From NCBI GenBank assembly GCA_900543175.1, contig UQQO01000013.1, positions 1 to 28,427 of the forward strand: DNA of 28,427 nt, given 5' to 3'. How positions within the stretch are numbered: the first letter of the stretch is position 1; each line of letters begins with the position of its first letter. The position numbers were made by a program, and so were the translations under genes. Source of the DNA: an uncultured Fusobacterium sp. (GTDB lineage: Bacteria; Fusobacteriota; Fusobacteriia; Fusobacteriales; Fusobacteriaceae). The notes beneath the pieces were generated by a model. The model saw only the letters and a list, made by a program, of their open reading frames with translations. It was not told the DNA's origin and made no database searches. This document shows positions 1-8,059 of this stretch, one piece after another.

Positions 1-292
1 CTGGAAGAGCAGCAGTAAAAACTTGCTCAAAGGATGTTAAATAATAGTTTTTTATCCATATTAAAAGTTTTATATAGTTTTTAGAAAGCTGAATCTCATT
101 TTCTAATTTTTCAAGTATAGGAAGAACTTTAAAATCTATATTTTCTATCTTATCTTCACATATAATTATACCAGAACGTTCTCTATTACGAAAGGAAACT
201 TTAACTCTATCTCCTATCTCATACTCTAAATTTTCATCAGAGTAGGTGAAAAGTCCAGAAGTATTATCTACAAAAATTTTATAATATCTCAT
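1..292 (-). CDS. priA: Primosomal protein N' (PriA), N-terminal part only
   Basis: The gene runs off the left edge, so only about 97 N-terminal residues are visible. They read MRYYKIFVDN..GLFTYSDENLEYEIGDRVKVSF and match the 3'-DNA-binding domain of PriA, the helicase that reloads the replisome at stalled forks: the 'GLFTY..' strand followed by 'xxGDRVxVxF.xR...GI(I/V)' is typical. The helicase domain lies outside the window. The ATG at 292 has a clean AAAGGAGG site just upstream. The gene begins 14 bases after the stop of the penicillin-binding protein, so the two are probably co-transcribed. The call rests on the N-terminal domain alone; without the Walker motifs it is good but not certain. 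Confidence 0.8.
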   Translation of the reverse strand, partial: MRYYKIFVDNTSGLFTYSDENLEYEIGDRVKVSFRNRERSGIIICEDKIENIDFKVLPILEKLENEIQLSKNYIKLLIWIKNYYLTSFEQVFTAALP

Positions 293-306
293 AGAAGCCT
301 CCTTTC

Positions 307-2418
307 CTATTTTAAAATAACCTCTATCTGTTTAATATTTTCTAAAGGTGTTCCAGCTGCTGGTTTTTGAGAATCAACAAGTCCTTTTCCAGAGATTTTA
401 ACATCGATATTAGTGTCTTTAAAAATATATATTACATCTTTAGGACTTAATCCCTTTAAGTCTGGCATCTCAACAGTTAATATATCTGTATTTCTATTAA
501 GAGTTTCAATCTCTGTAGTTTCACTAATTTTAGCTACATTTTGAGATAATATATTTTTATTTTTTGTAATTCTTTTAACAATTTCTCCAAAAACAGGAGC
601 AGCAGTAGCTCCACCAAATTTTTCAAAAATAGTTTCCCCTTGAGGTTTCATAAACATTACTAAAACTAGATATTGAGGTTTGTCAGCAGGGAAAAATCCT
701 ATAAATGAAGCTAGATATTCATGTTTTATATATCCTCCACGAGTACTTAATTGAGCAGTACCAGTTTTACCTCCTACACGATAACCTTCAACAATCCCTT
801 TTTTAGCAGTTCCATCACTGACAACACTTTCTAATATCTCTCTCATATTAGCTGAGATTTCAGGAGAGATAACCTGTCTAACAGGAGTAGGAAGATTTCT
901 TCTAATAACAATATTATTTTCATCAGTTATCTTTTCTACAAGATATGGTTTATATAGAGTTCCTCCATTGATAACAGCAGAAAAAGCAGTAGCAAGTTGA
1001 ATAGGACTAACTACAATTCCTTGTCCAAAAGACATTGTACTTTTTTTAAGTTTATCCCACTTTCTATATGGAGTAGTGTAAGGTTTTATTTCAGCAGGGA
1101 AATCAACATCTGTTTTATCATATAAACCGAAAGCTTTTAGATATTTTTCAAAAGTTTCATCAGTGAAAGTGTCTCCAATAAGTACCATTCCAACGTTACT
1201 AGATTTCTTTAAAACTTCATCAGTTGTTAAAACTCCCTTAGTGCTTCTTGAACTTTCTCTAATAGTGTGTCTATATTTCTTTATAGTTCCATCTTGGACA
1301 TCAAATTTGCTGCTTCTCTTTATCAGTCCTTCATTTAAAGCAGAGGCTACAATTATAGGTTTAAAAGTAGATCCAGGCTCAAATTGATTTTGAAATATAG
1401 GGTTTCTTAAAGCTCTTTTCTTTCTAGTAAATGCAGCAGTAGCTAATATTTTACCATTATTAGGATCCATAATTATTCCATAGGCATCTTCAGAACCAGA
1501 GGAGATAAACTTTTTCTTAACCTCATCATTTAAAATAAATTGCAGATCATTATCAATAGTCATAAATACATTTTTTCCATTGAGATTTATTTTAATCTCA
1601 TCTTTAGAAGTAGGAAGACGTAACATTCTATTTTGTGCATATGGTCTCTCTCTAAGAATAGTTTTTTCTTTTAGATAATCTTCATATTGTTTTTCTATTC
1701 CGAAAATTCCCTCTTTTGTATGTTGAGAACGTGCAGTATAACCTATAAGCCCTACTAAATCATTGTAGATATCTTTTTTATAGTAAGTTCTCTCAATATT
1801 TCTATCAAAGATAAACTCTCTTTTATTTAATTTATAGTTATTTAATATCTCTTCTACTTCAGCTCTTTCACCTTCACTTAGATTTCTGCTGATTAATTTA
1901 TATTTTTTCTCCTGTTTGTTAGCTTCCTCTAATTCTTTTATAAATTTCTTTTTATTTAGTTTGATAAAAGGTTTATCAATTATCTCTTCAAGAGCTTGTA
2001 CAATATTAGGGTTTTCATAAGCTCTTGCAGGATCAATTCCTAAATCATATATACTTTTATTAAAAGCTAAACTCTTTCCATTAGTATCAAAAATACTTCC
2101 TCTATTTCCAGAATTTTTATTACTTGCAATAGTTTGTTTCTGTGCTTTTTCCAGATAAAAATCATTGTCAAATATTTGTACCTGTATAAGTCTAAAAAAT
2201 ATTAACATAAAGCAGAAAAGAATTATATTATACGAGATCATAGCTCTCTTATTAAAGTTATTTTTAGTTTTCATCTCTTTTCTATCTATAAAGATATATA
2301 TTAAATAAAGTAATAATATTATTAAAAAAGTTGTTGTTTTAAAAAGTTTATAGTAAATAGAGATTCCTATTCCAATAAAATTTAAAAGTAAAATAAGAAT
2401 TTTAAAATTTTTTAACAC
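307..2418 (-). CDS. Penicillin-binding protein, class B transpeptidase (FtsI/PBP2 type) with PASTA domain
   Basis: A 703-residue D,D-transpeptidase that cross-links peptidoglycan outside the cytoplasmic membrane. All three active-site boxes are visible: SxxK as STFK (350-353), SxN as SSN (406-408) and KTGT (551-554). A class B dimerisation domain (about 100-270, including GNRGSIFDTNGKSLA) precedes the transpeptidase domain, and a single PASTA domain closes the protein (about 650-703, from MPDLKG). The N-terminus is unusual: two hydrophobic stretches (about 7-23 and 28-44) precede the expected single membrane anchor (about 60-80). The start is GTG at 2418, with AGGAGG seven bases upstream and a TATAAT box before it. 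A later ATG (residue 49) would remove the extra segments but has a poor ribosome site. It could be FtsI or a second elongation/septation PBP; no dcw-cluster gene is near to decide. Confidence 0.92.
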   Translation of the reverse strand: MLKNFKILILLLNFIGIGISIYYKLFKTTTFLIILLLYLIYIFIDRKEMKTKNNFNKRAMISYNIILFCFMLIFFRLIQVQIFDNDFYLEKAQKQTIASNKNSGNRGSIFDTNGKSLAFNKSIYDLGIDPARAYENPNIVQALEEIIDKPFIKLNKKKFIKELEEANKQEKKYKLISRNLSEGERAEVEEILNNYKLNKREFIFDRNIERTYYKKDIYNDLVGLIGYTARSQHTKEGIFGIEKQYEDYLKEKTILRERPYAQNRMLRLPTSKDEIKINLNGKNVFMTIDNDLQFILNDEVKKKFISSGSEDAYGIIMDPNNGKILATAAFTRKKRALRNPIFQNQFEPGSTFKPIIVASALNEGLIKRSSKFDVQDGTIKKYRHTIRESSRSTKGVLTTDEVLKKSSNVGMVLIGDTFTDETFEKYLKAFGLYDKTDVDFPAEIKPYTTPYRKWDKLKKSTMSFGQGIVVSPIQLATAFSAVINGGTLYKPYLVEKITDENNIVIRRNLPTPVRQVISPEISANMREILESVVSDGTAKKGIVEGYRVGGKTGTAQLSTRGGYIKHEYLASFIGFFPADKPQYLVLVMFMKPQGETIFEKFGGATAAPVFGEIVKRITKNKNILSQNVAKISETTEIETLNRNTDILTVEMPDLKGLSPKDVIYIFKDTNIDVKISGKGLVDSQKPAAGTPLENIKQIEVILK

Positions 2419-2451
2419 AATACTCCTCCTATTAAATTCCTTTACCTTACA

Positions 2452-2457
2452 ATTATA
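2452..2457 (-). promoter_or_regulatory. Putative -10 box for the penicillin-binding protein gene
   Basis: Reading the minus strand, TATAAT (preceded by GA) lies about 35 bases upstream of the GTG start, between the terminator of the upstream gene and the AGGAGG site. No good -35 is present at 16-18 bases, so this is a moderate call. Confidence 0.45.
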
Positions 2458-2493
2458 TCAAAAAAACAGAAATCTTGTTATAAAATTTTTATA

Positions 2494-2534
2494 GAGAAAA
2501 ATAAAATAGAAGGAACTTATAAATTCCTTCTATT
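2494..2534 (-). terminator. Rho-independent terminator after the DUF2023-like gene
   Basis: A perfect 11-bp stem, AATAGAAGGAA (2505-2515) and TTCCTTCTATT (2524-2534), encloses an 8-base loop. On the minus strand it is followed by a T-rich run (TTATTTTT). It begins two bases after the stop codon of the minus-strand gene that ends at 2537, and separates that gene from the penicillin-binding protein. Confidence 0.85.
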
Positions 2535-2536
2535 AG

Positions 2537-2872
2537 TTAAGCTATTTTTATTTTTTCTCTCTCTTTAAACTTCAAATATCTTTCACACTGTCTTCTTCTA
2601 TCGTAGCCTAGCATGATCCCTAACATAAAATCTTCTTCTGGAGTATAAGTTGTTAAAGATGGTTTGTCTATATTTTTTATTACTTCAACACACTCCTTTG
2701 CTCCAAAGAAAACATTTATTCTATTACAACCTAATGGATAGATAATAAAACTAATATTTTCAGCATTTAATTTATTTTTTATAAAATCAATATTTTCTTT
2801 TTCTGTTGTATGTAAAATTAGATTTCTAATTCCTTTTTGATATTCATAAATATGATGAATAAAAACCTCCAT
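2537..2872 (-). CDS. DUF2023-like small protein of unknown function
   Basis: A 111-residue soluble protein starting MEVFIHHIYEYQKGIRNL. The HHIYEYxKG opening, the central 'RxNVFFGxKEC' and the closing 'TPEEDFMLGxMLGYDxxxQCERY' are, from memory, the conserved pattern of DUF2023, a family known in Bacteroidetes and Fusobacteria with no assigned function. Two cysteines, in FFGAKEC and QCERY, are visible. The start was set at the ATG at 2872, not the in-frame ATG at 2929: GGAGG lies seven bases before 2872, and the upstream stretch holds a complete promoter whose -35 box covers 2929. The gene is transcribed alone, divergent from uvrB, with its own terminator. I do not assign a function. Confidence 0.75.
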   Translation of the reverse strand: MEVFIHHIYEYQKGIRNLILHTTEKENIDFIKNKLNAENISFIIYPLGCNRINVFFGAKECVEVIKNIDKPSLTTYTPEEDFMLGIMLGYDRRRQCERYLKFKEREKIKIA

Positions 2873-2900
2873 GATGTTACCTCCTATATTTTCTATAAGC

Positions 2901-2929
2901 ATTATAGAATAAAATTTTATTAAAGTCAA
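2901..2929 (-). promoter_or_regulatory. Sigma70-type promoter of the DUF2023-like gene
   Basis: On the minus strand, TTGACT (2924-2929) and TATAAT (2901-2906) are separated by exactly 17 bases, with a GGAGG site and ATG downstream. This is one of the best promoters in the window. Confidence 0.8.
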
Positions 2930-2983
2930 TATATTTTTAATAAAAATTATTTGAAAAACAAAATAAAAAAGAAAATATATTTT

Positions 2984-3012
2984 TTAGAGAGTAGTAATCT
3001 TTATGATATAAT
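2984..3012 (+). promoter_or_regulatory. Extended -10 promoter of uvrB
   Basis: TATAAT at 3007-3012 is preceded by TGA (3004-3006), giving an extended TGnTATAAT element about 32 bases upstream of the uvrB ATG. The -35 region at 17 bases (TTAGAG, 2984-2989) is poor, as expected for an extended -10 promoter. It is divergent from the DUF2023-like gene's promoter, about 80 bases away. Confidence 0.65.
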
Positions 3013-3044
3013 AGAAAAGATAAGAAAGATAAGTGGAGGTTATT

Positions 3045-5024
3045 ATGTTTAAAATCCATTCTAAATACACTCCTACTGGGGATCAACCAGAAGCAATAAG
3101 AGAATTAAGTGAAAATATAAAAAATGGTGTTAAAGATCAAGTGCTTTTAGGGGTTACAGGTTCAGGGAAAACATTTACAATAGCTAATGTAATTGAAAAA
3201 ACGCAAAGACCATCATTGATTTTAGCTCCTAATAAGACATTGGCAGCACAACTATATGCAGAGTACAAGAAATTTTTTCCAGAGAATGCTGTGGAATATT
3301 TTGTGTCCTACTATGATTATTATCAACCAGAGGCTTATATAGCTACAACAGATACATATATAGAGAAAGATTCTTCAATAAATGATGAGATAGAAAAATT
3401 AAGACACGCTGCAACTGCTGCTTTAATAAATAGAAGAGATGTAATAATTGTAGCTTCAGTATCAGCTATATATGGATTGGGATCTGCTGAAACGTATAAA
3501 AAGATGACTATACCAATAGATAAAAAAACTGGAATAGATAGAAAAGAGTTAATAGAAAGATTAGTAAGTATCAGATATGAGAGAAATGATATTGCCTTTG
3601 AAAGAGGAAAGTTTAGAATAAAAGGTGATGTAATTGATATTTACCCATCATATATGGAAACAGGATATAGATTGGAGTATTGGGGGGATGATTTAGAAGA
3701 GATTTCAGAGATCAATACTTTAACAGGGCAAAAAATAAGAAAAAATATTGAGAGAATTATGATATATCCTGCAACTCAATATTTAACAGCAGATGGTGAT
3801 GATGAGAGAATTATAAAAGAGATTCAGAGAGATATGAAAATAGAAGTTGAAGCTTTTGAAAAGAAGGGAAAACTTTTAGAGGCTCAAAGATTGAAACAGA
3901 GAACAGAATATGATATAGAGATGATAAGAGAGATAGGATATTGTAAGGGGATTGAGAACTATTCAAGATATCTTTCAGGAAAAAAAGTTGGAGAGACTCC
4001 AGATACTTTGTTAGAGTATTTTCCAGATGATTTTTTAATCTTTATAGATGAGTCACACATAACTATACCTCAAATAAGAGGAATGTATAATGGAGATAGA
4101 GCTAGAAAAACAGCTTTAGTGGAAAATGGCTTTAGGTTGAAAGCTGCATTGGACAACAGACCTTTAAAGTTTGAAGAGTTTAGAGATCTATCTCATCAAA
4201 CAGTTTTTGTTTCTGCAACTCCAGGGGATTTTGAGATAGAGAGTTCAGGTGGAATAATAGCTGAACAGCTTATAAGACCAACAGGAATACTTGATCCTGA
4301 GATAGAGGTAAGACCTACTGGAAATCAAGTTGATGATCTGTTAGAGGAGATAAGAAAAAGAGTTGAAAAAAGAGAGAGAGTATTAGTTACAACTTTGACT
4401 AAAAAAATGGCTGAAGAACTAACAGAATACTATTTAGAATTAGGTGTGAGAGTAAAATATATGCACTCTGATATTGATACATTGGAGAGAGTAGAGATTA
4501 TAACTGGATTGAGAAAAGGTGAATTTGATGTTTTAGTAGGAATAAACCTTTTAAGAGAGGGGCTTGATATACCAGAGGTATCTTTAGTGGCAATTTTAGA
4601 AGCTGATAAAGAGGGATTCTTGAGAAGTAGAAGATCTTTAGTTCAAACTATTGGTAGAGCAGCAAGAAATGTTGAGGGAAGAGTTATTCTTTATGGAGAC
4701 ATAATTACTGACTCTATGCAGGAAGCTATTACTGAAACAGCTAGAAGAAGAAAGATTCAAAATGAGTATAATGTTATTAATGGTATAGATCCTAAGAGCA
4801 TAATTAAAGAGATAAGTGAAGAATTAATTAACTTAGATTATGGATTACCAGAAGAGAAACAAGGTAAGGAGAAAAAACTATTTACCTCAGTTAAAGATAT
4901 AGAAAAAGAGATATTGAAGTTACAAAGGGAGATAGCACAATTATCAAAGGAACTAGATTTTGAAACTGCAATAGTGAAAAGAGATGAGATGAATAGATTA
5001 AAAAATTTGTTACTTGAATTTTAA
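3045..5024 (+). CDS. uvrB: UvrABC system protein B (excision nuclease helicase subunit)
   Basis: UvrB, 659 residues, takes damaged DNA from UvrA, verifies the lesion and recruits UvrC in nucleotide excision repair. Visible in order: Walker A GVTGSGKT (36-43); the aromatic beta-hairpin YYDYYQPEAYIATTDTYIEK that wedges into DNA; the DEAD-like box DESH (about 335-338); VSATPG; helicase motifs V/VI (GINLLREGLDIPEVSLV and QTIGRAARN); and a C-terminal UVR domain (LQREIAQLSKELDFETA) that contacts UvrC. The length is normal. The start is the ATG at 3045, five bases after GGAGG; the in-frame GTG at 3033 overlaps that ribosome site and was rejected. No uvrA or uvrC is in the window. It heads the long plus-strand gene series and is followed 15 bases later by xseA. 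Confidence 0.98.
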   Translation: MFKIHSKYTPTGDQPEAIRELSENIKNGVKDQVLLGVTGSGKTFTIANVIEKTQRPSLILAPNKTLAAQLYAEYKKFFPENAVEYFVSYYDYYQPEAYIATTDTYIEKDSSINDEIEKLRHAATAALINRRDVIIVASVSAIYGLGSAETYKKMTIPIDKKTGIDRKELIERLVSIRYERNDIAFERGKFRIKGDVIDIYPSYMETGYRLEYWGDDLEEISEINTLTGQKIRKNIERIMIYPATQYLTADGDDERIIKEIQRDMKIEVEAFEKKGKLLEAQRLKQRTEYDIEMIREIGYCKGIENYSRYLSGKKVGETPDTLLEYFPDDFLIFIDESHITIPQIRGMYNGDRARKTALVENGFRLKAALDNRPLKFEEFRDLSHQTVFVSATPGDFEIESSGGIIAEQLIRPTGILDPEIEVRPTGNQVDDLLEEIRKRVEKRERVLVTTLTKKMAEELTEYYLELGVRVKYMHSDIDTLERVEIITGLRKGEFDVLVGINLLREGLDIPEVSLVAILEADKEGFLRSRRSLVQTIGRAARNVEGRVILYGDIITDSMQEAITETARRRKIQNEYNVINGIDPKSIIKEISEELINLDYGLPEEKQGKEKKLFTSVKDIEKEILKLQREIAQLSKELDFETAIVKRDEMNRLKNLLLEF

Positions 5025-5039
5025 GGAGAATAAAAATAG

Positions 5040-6242
5040 ATGTTTGAGGAGAGAACATATACAGTAAGTGAGTTTAATAGAAAGGTAAAAGATTACCTTG
5101 AGGAAAATAGTGATTTGAGAGAGTTCTTTTTAGAAGGGGAACTATCAGGGGTAACCTATTATAAAAGTGGGCATCTGTATTTTAATTTGAAAGATAGAGA
5201 TGCTCAGATAAAATGTGTAGCGTTTAAATATAAGTTTAAAAGGATAGCTGAAGATCTAAAAGATGGTGATTCAGTAAAACTTTTTGGAGATGTGGGATTT
5301 TATGAAAATAGAGGAGATTTTCAGATCTTAGTTAGACATATTGAAAAAAAGAATCAGTTAGGGGAGCTATTTATCAGATTAGAGCAGCTAAAAAAAGAGC
5401 TAGGAGAAGCAGGGTATTTTGATCTAAAACATAAAAAGCCACTACCTAAGTACCCTAAAAATATTGGGGTGGTAACTGCTTATACTGGAGCAGCTATACA
5501 GGATATAATAAAAACTATTAAAAAGAGAGATAATACAATAAATATCTATGCTTATCCAGCTAAAGTACAGGGAGTAGGAGCAGAGGCAGAGATAATTAAA
5601 GGGATAAAAACTTTAAATAAAATAGAAGAAATAGATTTGATTATTGCTGGAAGAGGTGGTGGAAGTATAGAAGATCTATGGGCATTTAATGATAAAGATG
5701 TAGCCTTAGCTTTTTTCAACTCAAAGAAACCTATAATTTCAGCAGTAGGGCATGAGATAGACAACCTTTTAAGTGATTTAACTGCTGATGCTAGAGCAGC
5801 TACACCAACTCAAGCAGTAGAATTATCAGTTCCTGAAAGAGTAAAGGTGCTTGAAACTTTAGATGATAGAAAAAGATATTTAAACTCAGTAATAAGAAAT
5901 CAAATTGAAATCTTAAAGAAAGAGTTAGAAAAAAGAGAGAATAGTTACTCTATAAAAAACTTTTCTAGAGAGTTAGAAAATAAAAATCAAGAGTTAGTAG
6001 AGAGAGAGGAGAGATTAAAAAGAGCGATTCAATATCAGCTAAATGAGATAAAAAATAGCTTAGATAGAAGGGTTCATAAGGTAATAACTTTAAATCCTTT
6101 AGAAACACTAAAGAGAGGGTATAGTGTTGTGACTAAGGATAACGAGATTATAAAAAGTGTAAAAAATATAAAGATAGAGGATGAGATAGCGATTAAAGTA
6201 ACAGATGGAATTATAAAAGGGAGAGTAAAGGAGATAAATTAA
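5040..6242 (+). CDS. xseA: Exodeoxyribonuclease VII large subunit
   Basis: XseA, 400 residues, is the large subunit of exonuclease VII, a bidirectional single-strand-specific exonuclease of the cytoplasm. An N-terminal OB-fold (about 1-100, opening TYTVSEFNRKVKDYLEEN) binds DNA. The catalytic domain carries the family signatures GRGGGSIEDLWAFND (about residue 204) and HEIDNLLSDLTADARAATPT (about 238). A long charged coiled-coil stretch (about 265-345) would bind the small subunit, and a short beta tail follows (LKRGYSVVTKDNEI). A weak ribosome site AAGGAG overlaps the uvrB stop. Its TAA shares one base with the ATG of the next gene. The partner gene xseB, often adjacent, is not in this window. 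Confidence 0.97.
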   Translation: MFEERTYTVSEFNRKVKDYLEENSDLREFFLEGELSGVTYYKSGHLYFNLKDRDAQIKCVAFKYKFKRIAEDLKDGDSVKLFGDVGFYENRGDFQILVRHIEKKNQLGELFIRLEQLKKELGEAGYFDLKHKKPLPKYPKNIGVVTAYTGAAIQDIIKTIKKRDNTINIYAYPAKVQGVGAEAEIIKGIKTLNKIEEIDLIIAGRGGGSIEDLWAFNDKDVALAFFNSKKPIISAVGHEIDNLLSDLTADARAATPTQAVELSVPERVKVLETLDDRKRYLNSVIRNQIEILKKELEKRENSYSIKNFSRELENKNQELVEREERLKRAIQYQLNEIKNSLDRRVHKVITLNPLETLKRGYSVVTKDNEIIKSVKNIKIEDEIAIKVTDGIIKGRVKEIN

Positions 6243-6892
6243 TGAAAAAAATAGCATTAAGTGTAGTGACATTTTTATTATCAAGTATATTTGTTATGGG
6301 AGAGGCCACTCCAATATATGAGTATCGTAATGAAGCATTGAAGAAGATAGATGCTCAAATGGATAAAGAGAGAGATAGACAGAGGTTAAAAAATTTAAAT
6401 GCACAATTTGAAGAGGCATTAAATGAATATATAGAATCTACAAATAGAAATAGTAATGTAATATTTCAATTGGGAGATCAATATTTTAGAATGAATCAAC
6501 TTGAGAGAGCAGAAAAGATATTTGCTATGGATAAAAGTGATATAAGAAATCTTTTTGGAGCTGCAACAACAGCAAGATTTTTAGGGAAAAATCAAGAGGC
6601 TATATCAAGATATAATGAAGTTTTAGATATGAATCCAAGTTTTTATGAGGCATATTTAGGAAGGGGAATTGCCAATAGAAATCTAAAAAATTATGATAGT
6701 GCTTTAAGTGATTTTAGAGAGTATTTAGAGTATAATAAAGATGAGTATGTATATGCTGGAATAGGGGATATCTATATGGCAACTGACAGATATCAAGAGG
6801 CTAAAAATATATTGGAACAAGGAAGAGGGTTATTTCCAAACTCAAAAATTTTAAGAGAACTTTTATCAAAGGTTTATGGTAAGATAAAATAA
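6242..6892 (+). CDS. Exported TPR-repeat protein
   Basis: A 216-residue protein with a cleavable-looking signal peptide (MKK, hydrophobic 4-18, likely cut near VMG-EA at about 20). There is no lipobox cysteine, so it is probably periplasmic. A charged, helical stretch (about 30-60) precedes tetratricopeptide-type helical pairs: QLGDQYFRMNQLERAEKIF, then ATTARFLGKNQEAISRYNEVL with 'DMNPSFYEAYLGRGIANRN', then DSALSDFREYLEYNKDEYV and IGDIYMATDRYQEAKNILE. TPR proteins are scaffolds, so no specific role can be given. It is translationally coupled to xseA (stop and start share one base; AGGAG lies eight bases before the ATG) and followed by dprA. The context suggests only co-expression with DNA-processing genes. 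Confidence 0.85.
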   Translation: MKKIALSVVTFLLSSIFVMGEATPIYEYRNEALKKIDAQMDKERDRQRLKNLNAQFEEALNEYIESTNRNSNVIFQLGDQYFRMNQLERAEKIFAMDKSDIRNLFGAATTARFLGKNQEAISRYNEVLDMNPSFYEAYLGRGIANRNLKNYDSALSDFREYLEYNKDEYVYAGIGDIYMATDRYQEAKNILEQGRGLFPNSKILRELLSKVYGKIK

Positions 6893-6910
6893 AAGTTAGG
6901 GGTTGATTTT

Positions 6911-8011
6911 TTGGAATGGTATAAATTAAGAATGGCTGGGGTTAGAGATTGTGTCATTCGGAATTTAATGGAAAGATTTGAGAATTATGAAGATATTTTT
7001 AATTTTGATAAGTTTACTTTTATAAATGATTTTCAAATAAAAGAGGAAGAGTATTTAAAGATAATTGAATCTAAAAATATGAATCTTAAGGAAGAGATAG
7101 AAAAATTAAGTAAAAAAGATATTAAGATCTTAAGTTTTAAAAGCTCAGATTATCCTGAAAACTTAAAAAATATTGCACAACCACCTGTGTTTTTATATTA
7201 TAGAGGTGATATTACTCTCTTAAAGAAAAGAATAATAGGAGTTGTGGGAACAAGAAGAGCTACAACTTATGGAAGAGTTGCTTGTGAGAAATTTTCTCAA
7301 GAGTTAGTTGAAAATGGAATTGTAACAGCTAGTGGTTTAGCTTTGGGAATTGATGGTATCTGCCATAAGAAAACTTTAGAGAAAAATGGAAAAACAATAG
7401 CAGTAGTAGGAAGTGGATTGGATATAATCTATCCTAGAGAAAATAAAGTGCTATGGGAACTGATAGGAAAAAATGGATTGATTTTAAGTGAGTTTCCTTT
7501 GGGAGCAGAGCCAATGGCACGAAATTTTCCCATGAGAAATAGAATAATAGCAGGAATATCAAAGGGAATTTTAGTAGTTGAAAGTAAAAAAAGTGGTGGA
7601 AGTTTAATAACTGCTGAGATAGCTTTAGAAGAGGGAAGAGATGTTTTTGCTGTCCCTGGAGATATATTTTCTCCTGTATCTGAAGGGTGTAATGATCTGA
7701 TAAAAAATTCACAAGCTAAATTAGTAACAAGTGTTGCAGATATTCTTGCTGAATATGATTGGAAAAAAATTGAAAAATTAAAAGCGAAAATAGATTTAAC
7801 TCCTCAAGAGGAAAAAATATATTCAGTTTTAGAGACAGAGTTAACACTAGATGAGATAATAATGAAAACCTCTATAAAAGCAGGAGAAGCATTGGCAATT
7901 TTAATGGATTTAGAATTGAAAAAATTAGTTGCAAGTGTTGCTGGTGGAAAGTATAGGAGAAAGGCATATGTAAATGATTGTTGCTTTTTTTCACAAATTT
8001 TAGTAAAATGA
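6911..8011 (+). CDS. dprA: DNA-processing protein DprA (Smf)
   Basis: DprA, 366 residues, loads RecA on incoming single-stranded DNA during natural transformation. An N-terminal helical part (about 1-65, WYKLRMAGVRD) precedes the Rossmann-like core: GVVGTRRATTYG, SGLALGIDGICHKKTL, VVGSGLDIIYPRENK, PMRNRIIAGISKGILVVE, SGGSLITAEIALEEGRDVFAVPG. These are the core DprA motifs. A C-terminal winged-helix-like segment (about 295-350, LTLDEIIMKTSIKAGEALAIL) follows, then a short tail ending CCFFSQILVK. The start is TTG at 6911 with AGGGG eight bases upstream; the ATG at 6932 would remove the conserved first helix. In Firmicutes dprA also precedes topA, as here. No com genes are in the window, so competence itself cannot be inferred. 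Confidence 0.97.
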   Translation: MEWYKLRMAGVRDCVIRNLMERFENYEDIFNFDKFTFINDFQIKEEEYLKIIESKNMNLKEEIEKLSKKDIKILSFKSSDYPENLKNIAQPPVFLYYRGDITLLKKRIIGVVGTRRATTYGRVACEKFSQELVENGIVTASGLALGIDGICHKKTLEKNGKTIAVVGSGLDIIYPRENKVLWELIGKNGLILSEFPLGAEPMARNFPMRNRIIAGISKGILVVESKKSGGSLITAEIALEEGRDVFAVPGDIFSPVSEGCNDLIKNSQAKLVTSVADILAEYDWKKIEKLKAKIDLTPQEEKIYSVLETELTLDEIIMKTSIKAGEALAILMDLELKKLVASVAGGKYRRKAYVNDCCFFSQILVK

Positions 8012-8022
8012 AACAGAACTGA

Positions 8023-8028
8023 TATAAT
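8023..8028 (+). promoter_or_regulatory. Possible internal -10 box upstream of topA
   Basis: TATAAT (preceded by GA) lies in the 48-base dprA-topA gap, about 30 bases before the topA start. The -35 region (TTAGTA) is weak. It may give topA expression independent of the upstream genes. Confidence 0.4.
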
Positions 8029-8059
8029 GAAATGAAAAGTTAGATAGGGGTGAAGAATT

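Noticed and set aside
2873..2929. Longer N-terminus for the DUF2023-like gene (ATG at 2929)
   Set aside because: The segment contains a full -35/-10 promoter for the gene itself, and the GGAGG lies before the ATG at 2872.
3033..3044. In-frame GTG start giving a uvrB protein four residues longer
   Set aside because: The GTG overlaps the GGAGG ribosome site of the ATG at 3045, and the family N-terminus fits the shorter form.
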